The position numbers were made by a program, and so were the translations under genes. Under the pieces are notes generated by a model. The model made no database searches, was not told the origin of the DNA, and worked only from the letters and a program-made list of their open reading frames with translations. Below, one piece after another: positions 43,601 to 45,696 of a stretch of DNA of 64,000 bases. The DNA lies in contig OY755198.1 in NCBI GenBank assembly GCA_963576735.1, forward strand, positions 1,612,001 to 1,676,000. Reading direction: 5' to 3'. Origin of the DNA: Bedellia somnulentella. Lineage: Eukaryota; Arthropoda; Insecta; Lepidoptera; Bedelliidae. Numbering within the stretch: position 1 is the stretch's first letter; each line of letters opens with the position of its first letter.

Positions 43601-44374
43601 TTGAGTTAAATACATTTATTTTCTTACAATTTTTGTTGATAAACGTAATTTGATATATAGAAACAATTATTTAACTGATAAAAACGCAGAATCAGTGTCG
43701 CACCCGTTACAATGGAAATACCCCAATGTAACCCATTGGTACAATTGGGAATTCCTCAGCTACTATTGTCATTTGGGTGGGGAAAAGATGATAAAATAAA
43801 GGATAATTGGCGAGGGGTCACATCGCCAATTAATCACTTGAAAAGTACCAAGTAGTCGCCTCTTAGAAACCCCAGGAAGAAATGTGTTAGTGCTATTGTA
43901 AGCCAGAACTTCAAGGCTGTAAAATTACGAACATGTATTATCTGTAATATCGTGTAAAATATAATATATACATACATACGACGTCCCTCAGCAGGGACAA
44001 AGGGCCTTGAGCAGATTTCTCCATCTGGCGCGATCTTGGGCAGCGGCAGCGAGATCTTTTCACTTCATTCCCACAACTTTTGGCTCATTCTCCACAGAAC
44101 GTCGTCAGTGTTTTTGTAAATATAATATATAGATTCACTAAAGTGTGAAACCGTCACAAAATCCATAAATTTTCAATAAATTCCGTAGAAATATTTACTT
44201 AAAAATGTCACGCAAAACAGGCGCACAGAAGACGTCGACTTGCGGAAATTACCCGTTTAAATACAATACAATACAATACAATACTTAAAAATGTTATTTT
44301 TTATTTCAGCGTCCAAATCGAAGCCCGACCAAGGATCTAGTGAATCAAAAACCGCGACCGCCAAACCTCAGTGA
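8408..44374 (+). CDS. Larp1: La-related protein 1 (LARP1), 24 coding exons traced, at least one missing
   Basis: LARP1 is a cytoplasmic RNA-binding protein. Its DM15 region grips the 5' cap and first cytosine of TOP mRNAs (ribosomal proteins, translation factors) downstream of TOR, and its La module binds RNA. The exons join at GT...AG sites with consistent phases to about 1,050 residues, close to vertebrate LARP1. Landmarks are 'DIGDWPTL', '[12 protein letters not shown]', the La motif running from '[20 protein letters not shown]', 'WSDEESD', '[16 protein letters not shown]' and the DM15 repeats up to '[13 protein letters not shown]'. The phase between the exons ending 10655 and starting 13393 does not match, so an exon (probably the Arg/Gly-rich one) is lost in or near the N gap. 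Introns are full of TEs and partial exon copies. The start exon is the least certain part. Confidence 0.93.
8882..8930 (+). pseudogene. Partial copy of LARP1 exon 9061 (acceptor side)
   Basis: 'CGTTTGTCCGCAG' and the following 'TCTGATATCATGGACATCG' resemble the acceptor and first codons of the live exon 180 bp downstream (SDFTDI against SDIMDI). It soon runs into a stop. Confidence 0.7.
9061..9180 (+). CDS. Larp1: LARP1 exon with [11 protein letters not shown] motif
   Basis: 40 codons between 'TTGTCCGCAG' and 'GTATGT'. They include the LARP1-typical 'DIGDWPTL' followed by an Ala/Arg and Pro stretch ('SSPPPL'). The exon is much more GC-rich than its intron. Pieces of both its ends recur in the introns at 8882, 9324 and 9466. 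Confidence 0.85.
9324..9510 (+). pseudogene. Two tandem copies of the 3' end of LARP1 exon 9061
   Basis: Copies at about 9324-9360 and 9466-9510 resemble the exon's last about 35 bases ('GATGGCGACTC...AT...GGTAT'). The second keeps a 'GCGGTATGTA' donor. Their surroundings ('GTAAGTAGTTAG') repeat with a period of about 142 bp. Confidence 0.6.
9737..9870 (+). repeat. Dispersed repeat fragment
   Basis: It shares 'GTAGTCGTTAG' and 'TATGGGCTGTGAG' with 15605-15680, a pair I connect with a common lepidopteran repeat. The type is unknown. Confidence 0.35.
9968..10076 (+). CDS. Larp1: LARP1 charged exon (Lys/His/Glu-rich)
   Basis: After 'ATTCCAG', 36 codons rich in Lys, Glu and His ('[13 protein letters not shown]') end in phase 1 before GTGAGG. 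It is low-complexity and probably disordered; its place follows from splice phase. Confidence 0.8.
10378..10490 (-). mobile_element. RTE LINE fragment
   Basis: The reverse complement contains 'GGTAATGTCAGTAGAGGACG', the RTE C-terminal coding region near 3190 of the full element. Confidence 0.6.
10542..10655 (+). CDS. Larp1: LARP1 exon with [10 protein letters not shown] motif
   Basis: It encodes '[12 protein letters not shown]', the most conserved N-terminal landmark of LARP1 outside the domains (vertebrate counterpart HKWVPLHLDV). Good acceptor 'CACACAG' and donor 'GTAAGT'. It ends in phase 1, while the next recognisable exon starts in phase 0. Confidence 0.9.
10705..10945 (-). mobile_element. 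SINE family T, lacking its tRNA head
   Basis: From the tail complement 'ATAAACGTTCACGCCG' through the body to 'TTTTCCCTCACCG'. The tRNA-like head is missing. Confidence 0.8.
11411..11667 (+). mobile_element. Helitron-like non-autonomous element
   Basis: It starts 'TCCTATTAATATTATAAATG' and ends '...GGGTCAGCTAGT', with TC and CTAGT termini as in lepidopteran Helitrons. A second copy is at 19008-19267. No target-site duplication is seen, as expected. Confidence 0.72.
11681..11963. mobile_element. MITE with about 28-bp inverted repeats
   Basis: The ends are 'CGGCCGTTCAGAGAATGCG' and the complement of 'CGGCCGATCAGAGAATGCG', each followed by 'TTCCTG'. The 283-bp unit is AT-rich and non-coding. 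The flanks do not give a clear target duplication; hAT-like is a guess from the length and ends. Confidence 0.65.
12229..12428. other. Assembly gap (200 N)
   Basis: Exactly 200 unknown bases, a conventional gap size, so the real length is unknown. The gap lies where LARP1 should carry its Arg/Gly-rich exon, and a SINE family R remnant (12429-12485, - strand) abuts it. Confidence 0.98.
12429..12485 (-). mobile_element. SINE family R head at gap edge
   Basis: Only the first about 57 bases of the SINE are present, in reverse orientation; the rest presumably lies in the gap. Confidence 0.7.
12556..12856 (+). repeat. Four tandem copies ending in a donor-like ACGAACAG/GTA
   Basis: Units at about 12556-12600, 12616-12684, 12704-12772 and 12773-12856 share 'CTGTCTCTGTC' and 'TACACGAGGACGG' with a 3' end 'CACGAACAGGTA'; the first copy is degenerate. 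They resemble the exon-end copies found elsewhere in LARP1, and the Arg/Gly-rich reading ('EDGRRG') suits the missing exon. No copy has a full open frame with both splice phases right, so none is called an exon. Confidence 0.5.
13055..13092. repeat. CT microsatellite
   Basis: A run of CT repeats with a few CC and TT interruptions, in the intron before the VPG exon. Confidence 0.8.
13393..13631 (+). CDS. Larp1: LARP1 exon: VPG repeats and start of La motif
   Basis: Acceptor 'TTTCCCCAG', donor 'GTAAGT' after CAGAT. The first half is a run of Val-Pro-Gly repeats ('[19 protein letters not shown]'), which is likely flexible. The second half has '[17 protein letters not shown]' and 'LKDLIKKQ', which joins in phase to 'IEYYFS' of the next exon and so begins the La motif. 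A near-perfect protein-level copy of residues from 'GVVVPPPL' onward lies in the following intron at 14003. Confidence 0.92.
13835..13866 (+). pseudogene. Short copy of LARP1 exon 13393
   Basis: 'GGAGTGGTTACGCCTCCGCC' resembles the codons for GVVVPPP but reaches TAG immediately. Confidence 0.55.
14003..14108 (+). pseudogene. Copy of the 3' half of LARP1 exon 13393 with silent differences
   Basis: About 26 codons from '[20 protein letters not shown]' to 'MALD' are identical at protein level to the live exon, while about nine third positions differ. The copy then diverges ('VNSLKDINK') and has no donor before a SINE at 14124. A separate 'AAGAAACAGAT/GTGAGT' at 14432-14447 is a second copy of the exon's extreme 3' end with a donor. 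It could be a recently silenced alternative exon. Confidence 0.75.
14124..14364 (+). mobile_element. SINE family R, full length
   Basis: From 'GCTGTGTAGTGTCGGC' to the ATGT tail, flanked by the duplication AAGATGCGAGT. It sits just after the copied exon fragment. Confidence 0.88.
14614..14779 (+). repeat. 165-bp direct repeat, copy 1
   Basis: Nearly identical to 17362-17526, starting 'TTGAATCTG' and ending 'GTTTGTTAAAAATA', with only a handful of differences. It is AT-rich and non-coding with no evident terminal motifs. Confidence 0.75.
15024..15271 (-). mobile_element. SINE family R
   Basis: Reverse copy of the 'GTTAAGGG' subtype, flanked by a short ATTTAC duplication. A lepidopteran repeat scrap follows at 15560-15690. 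Confidence 0.85.
15950..16139 (+). CDS. Larp1: LARP1 La motif exon
   Basis: It encodes '[19 protein letters not shown]', '[18 protein letters not shown]' and '[17 protein letters not shown]', the winged-helix La motif that binds RNA 3' ends and poly(A). The aromatic and Asp residues of the RNA pocket (YYFS..NL..D.FL) are intact. Acceptor 'CCTCCCCAG', donor 'GTAACG', phase 0. Confidence 0.95.
16280..16525 (-). mobile_element. SINE family R
   Basis: Reverse full copy flanked by AAAAGTCGC on both sides. A much older, degenerate relative follows at about 16625-16745. Confidence 0.85.
16884..17243 (+). CDS. Larp1: LARP1 exon: end of La module and SETE-repeat linker
   Basis: It opens '[14 protein letters not shown]', matching the conserved end of the LARP1 La module ('EPEKWPI' in vertebrates). 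A Ser/Thr/Glu-rich linker follows, with 'ASETE' occurring several times. The repeats are likely disordered and free to vary in length. 120 codons, phase 0 at both ends. Confidence 0.9.
17362..17526 (+). repeat. 165-bp direct repeat, copy 2
   Basis: Partner of 14614-14779. The two copies flank the La motif exon and the exon after it. Confidence 0.75.
17661..17913 (+). mobile_element. SINE family R
   Basis: Full-length copy with the duplication TAATATAAAC on each side. Confidence 0.85.
18015..18145 (+). CDS. Larp1: LARP1 linker exon
   Basis: 44 codons of Gln/Glu/Pro-rich sequence from acceptor 'CATTACAG' to donor 'GTGGGT', phase 2. The next exon completes its last codon and keeps the frame open, which supports it. 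Confidence 0.75.
18253..18501 (+). mobile_element. SINE family R
   Basis: Full-length copy with tail 'ATGTATGTATGT'. It lies in the next intron from the copy at 17661. Confidence 0.85.
18864..18974 (+). CDS. Larp1: LARP1 linker exon (PPPPLP)
   Basis: Read in the phase set by the previous exon it gives '[19 protein letters not shown]' and ends in 'AVPPPPLP' before GTATGT. The other frames are not used. Its acceptor is 'GTTCCTCAG'. Confidence 0.75.
   Translation, partial: SPSQTDVGYISSRNRRGSVSIASFQFIKSSAATAFA
19008..19267 (+). mobile_element. Helitron-like non-autonomous element, second copy
   Basis: It starts 'TCTATACTATTAATATTATA' and ends '...TTAGCTAGT'. The body matches 11411-11667, for example 'CAGTACGAAGTCTG'. 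Confidence 0.72.
19296..19708 (+). mobile_element. Two SINE family R copies in tandem, first one 5'-truncated
   Basis: 19296-19498 lacks the head; 19523-19708 has a head but an internal deletion. Another degenerate SINE-R piece lies at 19815-19890. Confidence 0.75.
19906..21257 (+). mobile_element. 1.35-kb inverted-repeat transposon with CXC-domain ORF
   Basis: The ends are 'TAGTCCGGTCAATTTA' and its complement. The inverted arms run about 345 bp (to about 20265, and from about 20910). ATG stands on both sides as a possible 3-bp duplication. The centre holds the 133-codon ORF at 20346. The arms differ by scattered substitutions, so the element is not brand new. Superfamily not assigned. Confidence 0.78.
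20346..20747 (+). CDS. CXC/Tesmin-like cysteine-rich fragment inside a transposon
   Basis: 133 codons. 'PKDWGWKL', then '[20 protein letters not shown]' and '[20 protein letters not shown]', then a long Glu tract. The Cys pattern (CxCKKGCxxKCGCRK...CxxC) is like the CXC motif that recurs in insect transposon-borne ORFs; I know such sequences as the C-terminal end of longer proteins. This looks like a kept tail of a lost transposase or accessory protein. The start codon is only the first ATG in frame. No host role is suggested. Confidence 0.6.
   Translation: MCLGNHLDPKDWGWKLVDNTLEPVLTLLPPAPEKLLNSIFCNCKKGCNAKCGCRKVGLFYSLACTNCQGRSCSNVESANLEDSYDTNEESLVGQLICEIEEKEEAEEEQEEEQEEDEGQETVILENYESDEEY
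21740..21834 (+). CDS. Larp1: LARP1 linker exon ([14 protein letters not shown])
   Basis: Between 'TTTCTCCAG' and 'GTGAGT' it encodes '[18 protein letters not shown]', conserved-looking and in phase with both neighbours. Confidence 0.82.
21885..22104 (-). mobile_element. Truncated SINE family T pieces
   Basis: A small piece at 21885-21950 and a longer tail-first piece from 21961 with 'AACATAACATAA...ACGTTCACGCC' that stops at 'GTACTCACGT'. Confidence 0.7.
22213..22458 (-). mobile_element. SINE family R
   Basis: Reverse full copy sitting beside family T material on both sides. Confidence 0.83.
22476..22700 (-). mobile_element. SINE family T body with an unusual tRNA head
   Basis: The body starts 'ACGTTTTGCTTAGACAG'. 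The head complement 'GATTTGAACCCACATCTCTG' differs from that of the copy at 3939, so the same body carries another tRNA-like head. Confidence 0.65.
22742..22991 (+). mobile_element. SINE family R
   Basis: Full-length copy immediately upstream of the exon acceptor at 23031. Confidence 0.85.
23031..23128 (+). CDS. Larp1: LARP1 linker exon (Ser/Glu-rich)
   Basis: 33 codons of Ser/Ala/Glu-rich sequence ending 'SAEIWTE' before GTAATG. The phase matches on both sides. Confidence 0.8.
23178..23418 (+). mobile_element. SINE family R
   Basis: Full-length copy; the tail is GAAT-rather than GTAT-type. It is followed by a short inverted tail piece at 23430. Confidence 0.82.
23700..24149 (-). mobile_element. 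SINE family T with internal rearrangement near the tail
   Basis: Tail, body and tRNA head are all present. About 60 bases near 23745-23805 are rearranged, with 'GGTACTAATACTTCTGA' appearing before the normal position. Confidence 0.78.
24408..24562 (+). CDS. Larp1: LARP1 linker exon ([18 protein letters not shown])
   Basis: It encodes a basic stretch ('[18 protein letters not shown]') and then '[15 protein letters not shown]', ending phase 2 before GTAAGTAGG. Shortened copies of its 3' part with the same donor lie at 24685-24784 and, very short, at 24927-24955. Confidence 0.87.
24685..24955 (+). pseudogene. Copies of the 3' end of LARP1 exon 24408
   Basis: 24685-24784 reads '[16 protein letters not shown]' and keeps 'TGTTG/GTAAGTAGGA', exactly the live junction, but has lost the codons for 'ELPPPRN'. 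24927-24955 is a shorter third copy. AGAGA-rich repeats separate them. Confidence 0.75.
25131..25584. mobile_element. Non-autonomous DNA element, 15-bp inverted ends
   Basis: Ends 'AATGGGCTATTTGACA' and 'TGTCAAATAGCCCATT' bound about 450 bp of AT-rich non-coding DNA. The right end is about 33 bp from the acceptor of the WSDEESD exon, so the insertion nearly abuts the splice signals. Confidence 0.65.
25616..25763 (+). CDS. Larp1: LARP1 exon with WSDEESD and LLIVTQ
   Basis: The joined codon gives '[19 protein letters not shown]' then 'IVTQ', matching the LARP1 segment 'WSDE..D..DLKKILIVTQ'. It ends 'KITQQLEQ' before GTGCGC. It is very GC-rich for the region. A MITE ends about 30 bp before its acceptor, and five copies of its 3' end follow in the intron. 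Confidence 0.92.
25845..26396 (+). pseudogene. Five copies of the 3' end of LARP1 exon 25616
   Basis: 'AAGATCACG...TGGAACAG' followed by GTA occurs at 25845, 25989, 26056-26141 (long copy, covering about 85 bases including 'GACACGAACACGCCAGGA'), 26228 and 26371. A-rich runs and 'ATAGATATGTAAAATAA' separate them. Confidence 0.75.
26490..27060 (-). mobile_element. Jockey/CR1-like LINE reverse transcriptase remnant
   Basis: The - strand reads '[20 protein letters not shown]' and then '[12 protein letters not shown]', RT motifs with the catalytic YADD. The frame upstream includes '[12 protein letters not shown]'. The remnant has neither end. Confidence 0.75.
27243..27492 (+). mobile_element. SINE family R
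   Basis: Full-length copy flanked by the 13-bp duplication AAATAGATAAAAT. Confidence 0.88.
27717..27779 (+). CDS. Larp1: LARP1 short exon ([14 protein letters not shown])
   Basis: 21 codons, phase 0 to 0, acceptor 'TATTTGCAG', donor 'GTAAGT'. It corresponds to the LARP1 stretch 'VINDGLFYYEQDLW'. Confidence 0.9.
27966..28042 (+). pseudogene. Copy of the acceptor region of LARP1 exon 28773
   Basis: 'GGCCACCGCGATGTAC' and '...TCTGCAGCCATGATATCGC' resemble the intron end and first codons of the live exon about 800 bp downstream. Confidence 0.55.
28505..28675 (-). mobile_element. SINE family R, deleted
   Basis: Reverse copy with internal and terminal deletions ('CTCACGGCTATGATTCCCTA'). Confidence 0.65.
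28773..28901 (+). CDS. Larp1: LARP1 exon with polyproline tract
   Basis: 43 codons, phase 0 to 0: '[19 protein letters not shown]' followed by '[11 protein letters not shown]'. Part of its acceptor region and first codons recurs at 27966 and several times between 35158 and 36135. Confidence 0.88.
28936..29187 (-). mobile_element. SINE family R
   Basis: Reverse full copy with a perfect 15-bp duplication AACCTATGTAATCAT, which marks a recent insertion. Confidence 0.9.
29190..29854. other. Intron DNA with nothing recognised
   Basis: AT-rich intron before the exon at 29855. A pair of similar 'TTGGTCCTTCGA' words at about 29470 and 29597 is the only structure I see. Confidence 0.5.
29855..29949 (+). 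CDS. Larp1: LARP1 exon ([14 protein letters not shown])
   Basis: Acceptor 'TCCGTACAG', donor 'GTGAGT'. It encodes a basic '[18 protein letters not shown]', resembling the conserved RFYPV/RFYA stretch of LARP1 upstream of the DM15 region. A large transposon (30198-33262) sits in the following intron. Confidence 0.88.
30888..31856 (-). CDS. Transposon protein, Cys-containing, probably internally deleted transposase
   Basis: 322 codons. Lys-rich N-terminus, then '[20 protein letters not shown]' and '[18 protein letters not shown]', then a Cys patch ('[14 protein letters not shown]', '[11 protein letters not shown]') and a C-terminal '[19 protein letters not shown]'. The [15 protein letters not shown] wording recurs in transposon-encoded proteins of arthropods and Hydra as I recall them; those are longer and carry an acidic catalytic core between the two halves, which I do not see here. 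I infer a non-autonomous deletion derivative. The stop lies before the preceding ORF at 31872, and a frameshift may separate them. Confidence 0.6.
   Translation of the reverse strand: MFGEVLKEQLEENLSQTKTVTEKRLITKIVSGKLLNKYKLWRMKDAGVLNYKRIMKAKVSVTRKRKLSSKVISEVTNFYQDDPNSRLGAGKKEFITTKKLRKQKRYLLDSLLGLYKKFKQTSRVKISYQTFCKLRPFWVDVPKLGERDTCLCVTHANVDLKLTALHSRKILSYNSHPKLLEELCLSRECQNCFDRTPYQVTGIFYSSLGLRLSNVVLVMKSLSCFCGEESCAHFNIGKMGYELLPRLNVDGVYTDSEPELQPEAGPSNTDKTDFKHGDYVLVRVPGKNVEWRYVSVIRDIDDEEGEITVTFLKLHDEKGQTF
31872..32351 (-). CDS. Lys/Glu-rich coiled-coil N-terminal ORF of the same transposon
   Basis: 159 codons, extremely basic, with heptad-like '[19 protein letters not shown]' near the C-terminus and '[19 protein letters not shown]' near the middle. 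It is likely the N-terminal DNA-binding or oligomerisation part of the protein whose rest is at 30888-31856; the two are 15 bases apart. A further in-frame start may lie upstream near 32430. Confidence 0.6.
   Translation of the reverse strand: MKNDPQKREELREKVRLKYLKNKEKGSKKLVKDMTPREHRETKKKWKEHCTQYRKKNKALRDITQMFVKENTPDSIASETQSSAPAPQIMPKKKNDKARKMRYMMMKNKNYEIMRLKKKLSKYKKRLSRLEKKKQDENSQNQTPNTKLQKMLDTPESRK
33290..33473 (+). mobile_element. SINE family T, 5'-truncated
   Basis: It lacks the tRNA head but keeps the body and the tail '...ACGTTTATGTTATGTTATG'. It lies directly beside the right end of the 3.1-kb transposon. Confidence 0.8.
33480..34130. other. AT-rich intron, nothing recognised
   Basis: Runs of 'AATTAAATTAAA' type; no gene or element is visible. 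Confidence 0.5.
34130..34208 (+). mobile_element. SINE family R 3' fragment
   Basis: Only the last about 78 bases, from 'AGGAATTTCTAATTCC' to the ATGT tail. Confidence 0.7.
34515..34622 (+). CDS. Larp1: LARP1 exon ([16 protein letters not shown])
   Basis: It encodes '[20 protein letters not shown]' continuing '[12 protein letters not shown]'. This is the strongly conserved LARP1 segment just before DM15. Phase 1 to 2, donor 'GTGAGT'. Confidence 0.94.
34731..34975 (+). mobile_element. SINE family R
   Basis: Full-length copy with ATACTAAG on both sides. Confidence 0.85.
35158..36135 (+). pseudogene. Tandem array of copied LARP1 exon pieces ([10 protein letters not shown] exon and PSYRT acceptor)
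   Basis: The roughly 400-bp unit holds a piece like the acceptor of exon 28773 ('CTTCGCCACC...CAGC') and then a copy of exon 36264. Exon copies start at about 35450 ('[14 protein letters not shown]', stop at the second codon) and 35870 ('[20 protein letters not shown]', open). The live exon at 36264 is the third. The copy at 35870 has 'TTCATCACTAGGAGCG' identical to the live start, but runs into intron-like sequence instead of the helix and donor. Confidence 0.75.
36264..36415 (+). CDS. Larp1: LARP1 DM15 exon A
   Basis: It encodes '[20 protein letters not shown]' and continues '[15 protein letters not shown]', the first DM15 helical repeat. Two diverged copies of this exon precede it at about 35450 and 35870. 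The live copy is the only one with the full helix and donor 'GTACGT'. Confidence 0.95.
36433..36688 (-). mobile_element. SINE family R
   Basis: Reverse full copy just after the DM15 A exon. Confidence 0.85.
36742..37130 (-). mobile_element. SINE family T split by a MITE
   Basis: The SINE tail complement 'ACGTTCACGCCGTTTA' is interrupted at 36765 and resumes 'TTATCCCCGAAGG' at 37016. The tRNA head is missing. Confidence 0.8.
36765..37015. mobile_element. PIF/Harbinger-like MITE, second copy
   Basis: 251-bp foldback with the same 'GGGCCGGCGCTGACTGCC' ends as 4371-4622, inserted in SINE family T with TTA duplicated. Uninterrupted SINE copies act as empty sites and confirm the 3-bp duplication. 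Confidence 0.88.
37459..37567 (+). CDS. Larp1: LARP1 DM15 exon B
   Basis: It encodes '[20 protein letters not shown]' and then 'FNRNMYEEF', DM15 repeat B. Acceptor 'TTCTACAG', donor 'GTGAGT'. Phases fit both neighbours. Confidence 0.95.
37595..37720 (-). mobile_element. RTE LINE 3' fragment
   Basis: The complement of the 3' coding end and tail ('GTTAGTTCCCATTGGGGTAG') follows a CATA repeat directly after the exon donor at 37568. Confidence 0.7.
37742..38130 (+). mobile_element. SINE family R copy and degenerate reverse copy
   Basis: 37742-37987 is a full + copy with a duplicated head start at 37727; 37995-38130 is an old - strand relative ending 'CTGACACTACACAGC'. Confidence 0.75.
38262..38455. 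mobile_element. tRNA-like foldback element, copy 1
   Basis: Two inverted tRNA 3' halves face each other ('GAACCCGCGACCTCGGG' and 'CGCGGGTTCAATTCCCGC'), flanked by inverted 'GGAAAGAAAAATTTC' arms. The right end is 'GAACAAAAAGATTTAAA'. The 12-bp duplication CTAAAATAATCA is perfect (38250-38261, 38456-38467). Confidence 0.82.
38559..38704 (+). CDS. Larp1: LARP1 DM15 exon B/C
   Basis: It encodes '[20 protein letters not shown]' and then '[20 protein letters not shown]'. DM15 holds the pocket for the m7G cap and +1 cytosine in human LARP1, and the sequence is unbroken here. Confidence 0.95.
38746..39110. mobile_element. tRNA-like foldback element, copy 2 (longest)
   Basis: 365 bp between perfect GACTAGAGTAGA duplications (38734-38745, 39111-39122). 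The left part is a foldback of 'AATTTAAATCTTTTTGTTCA'. The right part is a full tRNA-like unit with A box 'TGGCTCAGTTGGCAG', B box 'GGTTCGATTCC' and the tail 'CCTTTATTTATTA'. Confidence 0.82.
39123..39702. other. Intron, nothing recognised
   Basis: AT-rich DNA before the last DM15 exon; short open frames only. Confidence 0.5.
39703..39836 (+). CDS. Larp1: LARP1 DM15 exon C
   Basis: It encodes '[18 protein letters not shown]' and ends 'TIEDFRVLE' before GTGGGT. A diverged copy of its last about 90 bases with the same donor is at 40448-40540. Confidence 0.94.
40040..40290. repeat. Possible Helitron-type 3' end
   Basis: 'GCGACGTAGTCGCG' followed by 'CACTAGT' resembles the hairpin and CTAGT end of some lepidopteran Helitrons; 'GCTGTGATTGG' is repeated in the body. 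The start is not found. Confidence 0.3.
40448..40540 (+). pseudogene. Copy of the 3' part of LARP1 exon 39703
   Basis: It matches the last about 93 bases and the GTGGGT donor but carries TGA and TAA in frame. 'ELQVEPRL' and 'LDQFR' remain readable. Confidence 0.82.
40867..40988 (+). CDS. Larp1: LARP1 C-terminal exon ([12 protein letters not shown])
   Basis: 40 codons after the DM15 region, low-complexity and Ser/Arg/Gln-rich, ending '[14 protein letters not shown]' before GTATGT. The last about 40 bases plus donor are repeated five more times in a tandem array in the next intron. Confidence 0.85.
40949..41930 (+). repeat. Tandem array repeating a LARP1 exon end with its donor
   Basis: The first unit is the live exon end (40949-40988). 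Further copies at about 41129, 41322, 41512, 41706 and 41882 are spaced 177-195 bp. Each has 'GCTCGCAGAGT' (last copy: GCTCGTAGAGT), a Gln/Arg-coding stretch and, in four of five, 'CAACTCGCGTATGTAT' with the donor intact. Between them is a repeated 'GTCCAAATCGGTCCAGTAG' intron segment. Confidence 0.85.
42191..42441 (+). mobile_element. SINE family R
   Basis: Full-length copy upstream of the exon at 42522, with an extra 'GACTTTG' in the middle. Confidence 0.84.
42522..42616 (+). CDS. Larp1: LARP1 C-terminal exon
   Basis: 31 codons of basic, Asn/Thr-rich sequence between 'AGTTCCAG' and 'GTGAGT'. The phase joins both neighbours without stops. Confidence 0.8.
42992..43085. mobile_element. tRNA-like foldback element, copy 3 (short)
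   Basis: 'ACAGGCGGAAATCG' to 'GGGTATACGCCTGTGTCG' and a 'TTTATTTATTA' end. The arms are reduced and no clear duplication is seen. Confidence 0.6.
43191..43383. mobile_element. tRNA-like foldback element, copy 4
   Basis: Inverted 'CCTCATGTGGGGATTATTAC' arms enclose one tRNA 3' half ('CAAACCCGCGACCTCGGG'). It ends 'AAAAAGATTTAAATTA'. Target duplication unclear. Confidence 0.68.
43740..43920 (-). mobile_element. Old SINE family R relative
   Basis: 'GGAATTCCTCAGCTACT' and 'GGGGAAAAGATG' remain; the head and tail are degraded. Confidence 0.5.
43965..44115 (-). mobile_element. LINE remnant of another family
   Basis: The complement of 'TTTCTCCATCTGGCGCGATC' reads '[14 protein letters not shown]', wording I know from RTE-like insect LINE polyproteins. 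Confidence 0.5.
44310..44374 (+). CDS. Larp1: LARP1 last coding exon with stop
   Basis: It completes a Ser codon across the splice and ends '...TATAKPQ' with TGA at 44372-44374. The 3' UTR follows directly, with AATAAA-type signals at about 44657 and 44709 and a further cluster at about 50455-50475. Confidence 0.82.
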
Positions 44375-44949
44375 CAAAACGACGCATCCTGTACATAAAA
44401 TTTAAAGAAACCGCACCATCCTGTATATAAACGAAAGAAAACACCATGTATATACACCGGCAGCTGAAAAAAACTACACGCTGTATATAAAAAAATTAAA
44501 AAAAAACAACGGTGACTGTGAGACAAGAACTAAAAGTTACTAAGTAGACAAAAGTATGAATAATGCATTTTTATATATACACACATACGCATATATGATA
44601 AACATAACGAAATATTAATATAGTATATATATATATGGACGTGTTTTGTAAAAAAAATAAACAAGTTTAATATAAAAAGACTGTAGTTAAACTAAAAGTA
44701 GGTGTTGAATAAAAAGTTAAGTGTCACTTATTGTTGTGCGCGAATTTCTAAAGTGAAATACCTTGGGCTGAACTGTTTTTGATGCGGTTCTATCGATGGC
44801 GAGGTGGCTCGTCTATTTCGACGGTATTTTGGGTCGTAGGTATGTATATTCATTTCCATAATTATTGATTGAAAGAATTATAATAATCTCCCAAATTGAG
44901 TATATAAGGGCATATAAGAAAAGAAATAATGATGATAGAAAGGTTTGCC

Positions 44950-45010
44950 ATGTTCGTACAAAGTACGATCGTCTCTGCCTACCCCAAGGGGATAAATGGC
45001 GTGAGTATAT
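44950..45010 (+). mobile_element. RTE LINE 3' end fragment
   Basis: 'GTCTCTGCCTACCCCAAGGG' and '...GGCGTGAGTATA' match the very end of the element at 1-3417. Confidence 0.7.
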
Positions 45011-45087
45011 TTAATGTGGCTAAGGATTTTTTAATTTTGGAGATCTGGCTACCAATTTCAATTATTTATAGCCATTATAATATGTAT

Positions 45088-45342
45088 GCCGTGTACTGCC
45101 GGCTTAGAATGTCGCTACCCCCTTCTACCCACAGGTGTCGTAAGAGGCGACTAAGGGTATTGGGGCTTTTTATTGGATTTTTGGGCGATGCGGTTGGAGA
45201 CCCATCACCAACAACCTTTATTTTGTCATCTTTTCCCCCCTCAACTTTCCAAAAGTGGCTGAGGAACTTCTAGTTCCTTAGCTCCGGCTACCCCTTCTTG
45301 GGATTTATAGCCGTGAGTATATGTATGTATGTGTGTATGTAT
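45088..45342 (+). mobile_element. SINE family R
   Basis: Full-length copy in the presumed 3' UTR region. Confidence 0.84.
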
Positions 45343-45439
45343 AATATGTATGTATCTTATAGGTAAAGCTTCTAATTTAGCATATTTTTGTACTCAATTT
45401 AATACACGATATATTTTTATATTTTTTTGTTTCGCTTTG

Positions 45440-45696
45440 AGTACACACACTTACACACATACTCACGGCTATAAATCCCAAGAAGAGGTAGCCAGAGCTA
45501 AGGAATTAGAAATTCCTACTCCACTTTTGGAAATTGGAGGGGGGAAAAGATAGTAAAAATAAAGGTTGTTGGTGATGGGTCTCCAACAGCATCGCCCAAA
45601 AATCCCTTAAAAGCCCCAACACCGTTAGTCGCCTCTTGCGTACACCCACCGGAAGAAGAAATGGGGTAGTGCTATTCTAAGCCGACACTACACAGC
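45440..45696 (-). mobile_element. SINE family R
   Basis: Reverse copy flanked by CTTTGAGTA on both sides, about 100 bp from the + copy, so the two can form a hairpin in RNA. Confidence 0.85.

Noticed and set aside
45329..45553. Open frames through SINE family R copies (also 7811, 27270, 36322, 34775)
   Set aside because: The same [16 protein letters not shown] peptide occurs only because the SINE is repeated; no start context or selection is evident.
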